Assembly (NCBI RefSeq): GCF_900605005.1
Contig: NZ_LR027558.1
Span: forward strand, 443,140 to 507,139
Direction: 5' to 3'
DNA length: 64,000 bases
From: Acidipropionibacterium timonense
GTDB lineage: Bacteria > Actinomycetota > Actinomycetes > Propionibacteriales > Propionibacteriaceae
Positions 61,052-64,000 of the stretch are shown here, one piece after another. Made by a program: the position numbers and the translations under genes. Each line of letters starts with the position of its first letter. The stretch's first letter is position 1. Below the pieces are notes generated by a model. The model made no database searches. It saw only the letters and a list, made by a program, of their open reading frames with translations, and was not told the origin of the DNA.

Positions 61052-61894
61052 ATGGGTGTCCCGACGCAGTTCCACGACGCCTACGTCTTCGACATGGACG
61101 GCACCATCTACCTGGGCGACCACCTCCTGCCGGGAGCCAGGCGCATGATCGAGGAGCTCCGACGTCGGGACATCCCGGTGCGCTTCCTCTCCAACAACCC
61201 CACCAAGGACCCGGCCCAGTACGTCGAGAAGCTGGCCCGGCTCGGTCTGCCGACCGACATCGAGGACATCTCGAACACCGTCGTGACGACGACCCACTGG
61301 CTCGTGGCCAACCACCCCGACGCCAAGGTCTTCGTCGTCGGCGAGGAGCCGCTCAAGAACGCCCTGCGTCAAGCCGGCATCGAGCTGTCCGAGGACCCCG
61401 AGCAGATCGACATCGTCCTGGCCTCCTACGACCGGGGATTCGACTACTGCAAGCTCCAGATCGCCTTCGACGCCATCTGGTTCCACAAGCGGGCCTTCCT
61501 CATCCAGACCAACCCCGACCGGTTCTGCCCCTTCCCCGGAGGTCGGGGAGAGCCGGACTGCGCCGCCGTCACGGCGGCCATCGAGGCCTGCACCGGCACC
61601 ACCTGCCGGGTGAGCCTCGGCAAGCCCTCACCCATCATGCTCGAGCAGTCACTGGCCGGTCTCGACGTCGACCAGTCCAACTGCGTCATGGTGGGTGACC
61701 GGCTGCAGACCGACATCAGGATGGCCGTCGACGCCGGCATGCTCTCGGCATGCGTCCTCACCGGTGAGGCGACGGCCCAGGACGTCGAGGATCTCGAGCC
61801 GGCGCAGCGGCCGACCTGGGTCCTCGACCGGATCGACCGACTCATCCCCGCCGCCGTGTGGGACGAGCTCGGCTGGACCGACACCGACGACTGA
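61052..61894 (+). CDS. HAD-IIA family phosphatase (NagD/AraL-like)
   Basis: A 280-residue HAD phosphatase with a C2 cap. Motif I is YVFDMDGTIYLG (D14, D16), motif II LSNNPTKDP, the motif III Lys lies near LGKPSPIML, and motif IV is CVMVGDRLQTDIRMAVDAG. The family includes NagD and B. subtilis AraL, which dephosphorylates assorted sugar phosphates and is thought to protect against their build-up. AAGGAG precedes ATG 61052, 33 bases after the membrane protein stop. Confidence 0.9.
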   Translation: MGVPTQFHDAYVFDMDGTIYLGDHLLPGARRMIEELRRRDIPVRFLSNNPTKDPAQYVEKLARLGLPTDIEDISNTVVTTTHWLVANHPDAKVFVVGEEPLKNALRQAGIELSEDPEQIDIVLASYDRGFDYCKLQIAFDAIWFHKRAFLIQTNPDRFCPFPGGRGEPDCAAVTAAIEACTGTTCRVSLGKPSPIMLEQSLAGLDVDQSNCVMVGDRLQTDIRMAVDAGMLSACVLTGEATAQDVEDLEPAQRPTWVLDRIDRLIPAAVWDELGWTDTDD

Positions 61895-61955
61895 TCCCGC
61901 GCGGACCGAACGACGGTCCATCGACGACACTCATCTCAGAGAAGAGAGACCCTCC

Positions 61956-63515
61956 ATGCTTGACCACGGCCCCTACCTCCTCGGCATCGACTACGGCACC
62001 GAGTCCTGCCGCGTCGCGATCTTCGATCTCCAGGGGCGCCCGCTCACCTTCGCGGCCACCCCGTACCGCACGACCCACCCGCGCCCGGGCTGGGCCGAGC
62101 AGGACCCCAAGGACTGGTGGAACGCCCTCCAGGCCTCGTGCCACCGCGCCATCGCCAATGCCGGGATCTCCCCGGCCGCCATCGCCGGCATCTCCTACGA
62201 CGCCACCACCCTCACCATGGTCGCCATGAACGACAAGGGCGAGGAACTGCGCCCGGCCATCATGTGGATGGACGTGCGCGCCACCGAGCAGGCGGCCCGC
62301 GCCGAGGGCTCGGACTCGGTCGCCCGCCTGTACAACGGCGCCGGGACCTCCCCGGCCACCGCCGAGTGGTACCCCTTCAAGGCGGCCTGGCTCAAGGAGA
62401 ACGAGCCGGCCACCTACGAGGCCGCCACGCACCTCGTCGACGCCCCCGACTGGGTCACCTACAAGCTCACCGGCGAGTGGACGACGAACATCAACTCGGC
62501 TGCCATCCGGATGTACTACAACCGGGACAAGGGGGGATGGCCGGTCGACTTCTACGAGACCATCGGCTGCGGCGACGTCTTCGACAAGATCCCCGACCGG
62601 GTCCTCGACCTCGGCACCCCGGTCGGCGCCCTCGGCGTCATCCCTGCCCAGCTGCTGGGCCTGCGTCCCGGGATCCCGGTCGCCCAGGGCCCCGCCGACG
62701 CCTGGGCCGGCCAGATCGGTCTGGGCGTGCTGGCCCCCGGGTCGATGGCCCTCATCACCGGGTCGTCCCACGTCCTCACCGGTCAGTCGGCCACGGAGAT
62801 CCACGGCCAGGGCTTCTTCGGGGCCTACACCGACGGCGTCATGCCCGGGCAGTACACCGTCGAGGGCTCCCAGGTGTCCACCGGATCGGTGCTCAAGTGG
62901 TTCAAGGACAACTTCGCGGTCGACGTCACCAATGCCGCCGAGAAGGTCGGGCTCAATCCCTACGACGTCCTCAATGAACAGTCCAGGAACATCCGGCCCG
63001 GTTCCGACGGTCTCATCATCAACGAGTACTTCCAGGGCAACCGGACCCCGTACACCGATTCGAAGGCCCGCGGCATCATCTGGGGCCTGTCGCTGTCGCA
63101 CACCCCGGCGCACTTCTACCACGCCATCCAGGAGTCGGTCTGCTACGGCAACGCCCACAACCTGCGCGCCATGAAGGCCGCCGGCTTCGAGGTCGACAAG
63201 ATGGTCGCCTGCGGTGGCGCCACCAAGAGCCGCGACTGGATCCAGATGCACGCCGACGTGTCGGGAGTGCCCATCGCCCTCACCGAGGTGGGTGACGCCG
63301 TCGTCCTGGGTACCTGCATGGTGGCCGCCGTCGGCGCCGGACTCTTCAAGGACCTGCCCGAGGCCGCCGCCTCGATGGTCCACGAGATCGACCTCCTCGA
63401 GCCCGACCAGCAGCGCCACGAGGAGTACCGGTTCTACGTCGACAAGTACTGCGAGACCTACCCGAAGCTGCAGTCGATGATCCACGAGACCGTGGACCAC
63501 GAAGCCGCTCACTGA
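61956..63515 (+). CDS. FGGY family carbohydrate (polyol/ketose) kinase
   Basis: The 519-residue kinase starts at ATG 61956 with YLLGIDYGTESCRVAIFD (ATP phosphate loop). MWMDVRATEQA and DAPDWVTYKLTGEW are typical of ribulokinase/EryA-like FGGY kinases. GADAWAGQIG-like PADAWAGQIGLG and the C-terminal ADP site MVACGGATKSRDWIQMHADVSGVPI complete it. The family phosphorylates polyols and ketoses such as ribulose, ribitol and erythritol. In this operon an erythritol or pentitol substrate is plausible. Confidence 0.9.
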   Translation: MLDHGPYLLGIDYGTESCRVAIFDLQGRPLTFAATPYRTTHPRPGWAEQDPKDWWNALQASCHRAIANAGISPAAIAGISYDATTLTMVAMNDKGEELRPAIMWMDVRATEQAARAEGSDSVARLYNGAGTSPATAEWYPFKAAWLKENEPATYEAATHLVDAPDWVTYKLTGEWTTNINSAAIRMYYNRDKGGWPVDFYETIGCGDVFDKIPDRVLDLGTPVGALGVIPAQLLGLRPGIPVAQGPADAWAGQIGLGVLAPGSMALITGSSHVLTGQSATEIHGQGFFGAYTDGVMPGQYTVEGSQVSTGSVLKWFKDNFAVDVTNAAEKVGLNPYDVLNEQSRNIRPGSDGLIINEYFQGNRTPYTDSKARGIIWGLSLSHTPAHFYHAIQESVCYGNAHNLRAMKAAGFEVDKMVACGGATKSRDWIQMHADVSGVPIALTEVGDAVVLGTCMVAAVGAGLFKDLPEAAASMVHEIDLLEPDQQRHEEYRFYVDKYCETYPKLQSMIHETVDHEAAH

Positions 63516-63541
63516 CCCCACATCAGAGGAGACACATCATC

Positions 63542-64000
63542 ATGTCCGAACTCATCGAGAAGGCCCTGGCCGACTGCGACGACACCGACGTCGTGGTCAT
63601 GGGGATCGACGTCCTCGACCAGACCGGCCCCACCTTCCGCACGCTCTTCGGTGACGCCAAGGCCATCATCGTCGCCGACGGCAACACCTGGGGGGTCGCC
63701 GGGGAGGCCGTGACGTCGTCGCTCACCGCGGTCGGAGTCGAGCTGGGCGAGCCCCTGCTCTTCCCGGCCCATCCGACCGTCTACGCCAGCTACGAGAACG
63801 TCGAGAAGGTGCGCGACCACCTGGCCGGCCAGGACGGGATCGCCGTCTCGATCGGTTCGGGCACCCTCAACGACCTCACCAAGCGAGCCAGCGACGAGCT
63901 CGGCCGCCGCTACATGAACGTGTGCACCGCCGCCTCGATGGACGGCTACGCCGCCTTCGGCTCGTCCATCACCGAGAACGGCTTCAAGCACACCATGAGC
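63542..64000 (+). CDS. araM: sn-Glycerol-1-phosphate dehydrogenase-like protein (AraM type), partial
   Basis: The first 153 residues of an iron-containing-alcohol-dehydrogenase-fold protein are present; the rest lies beyond the window. The NAD-binding region has AIIVADGNTWGVAG and VSIGSGTLNDLTKRAS. The following VCTAASMDGYAAFGSSITENGFKHT is the AraM/EgsA substrate and metal signature. In B. subtilis araM lies in the arabinose operon next to the HAD phosphatase gene araL, as a HAD-IIA gene is near here. AGAGGAG precedes ATG 63542. It may oxidise a polyol phosphate of sn-1 stereochemistry. Confidence 0.88.
   Translation, partial: MSELIEKALADCDDTDVVVMGIDVLDQTGPTFRTLFGDAKAIIVADGNTWGVAGEAVTSSLTAVGVELGEPLLFPAHPTVYASYENVEKVRDHLAGQDGIAVSIGSGTLNDLTKRASDELGRRYMNVCTAASMDGYAAFGSSITENGFKHTMS

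Overview
This window comes from a high-GC actinobacterium, most probably a propionic-acid bacterium (Propionibacteriaceae, for example Propionibacterium or Acidipropionibacterium). The main evidence is a mutA-mutB methylmalonyl-CoA mutase operon behind a cobalamin riboswitch, with meaB downstream. The MutB cobalamin ligand falls at His610, as in the classical propionibacterial enzyme. No rRNA, tRNA, CRISPR array or intact transposase was seen.

Layout. 0-2.3 kb is eroded accessory DNA: a C-terminal scrap of an unknown gene, a beheaded DUF4143 ATPase, a possible frameshifted relic and a hydrolase tail. 2.3-9.1 kb is mixed: a Fic enzyme overlapping an aldo/keto reductase behind a palindromic control region, an MFS transporter, an AAA ATPase, and a methyltransferase and a membrane-anchored protein that diverge from a Zur-like box. 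9.1-9.9 kb is non-coding and carries two copies of an ordered palindromic repeat. 9.9-21.4 kb is mostly housekeeping: PadR/UbiB, PTH2, ACT-domain protein, Tpx, amino acid permease, GH13 enzyme and Ugd.

21.4-31.4 kb is a TetR-controlled lipid operon: oleate hydratase, a long-chain-type acyl-CoA dehydrogenase, SDR, crotonase, FixABCX and an alpha/beta hydrolase. 31.5-38.6 kb is the B12 riboswitch-mutA-mutB unit, a CYTH-CHAD gene and meaB. 38.6-46.4 kb holds an S4 protein, a polar amino acid ABC transporter, a secreted phytase-like esterase and a zinc/manganese-type ABC transporter whose promoter carries a second Zur-like box. 46.6-54 kb holds an isochorismatase-fold hydrolase with a frameshifted NCS1 permease, bifunctional PutA and a frameshifted AlbA_2 (Schlafen-like) regulator.

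54.2-64 kb is a sugar-alcohol catabolic region: Zn-alcohol dehydrogenase diverging from a fused DhaK-DhaL kinase, then a DeoR regulator, an operator palindrome, RpiB, an unrecognised ten-helix membrane protein, a HAD-IIA phosphatase, an FGGY kinase and an AraM/glycerol-1-phosphate dehydrogenase-like protein cut by the right edge. A stereochemical argument suggests tetritol (erythritol/threitol) catabolism in which both enzyme pairs could meet at L-erythrulose 1-phosphate, with the membrane protein as a candidate new transporter. This is the best candidate here for an undescribed system.
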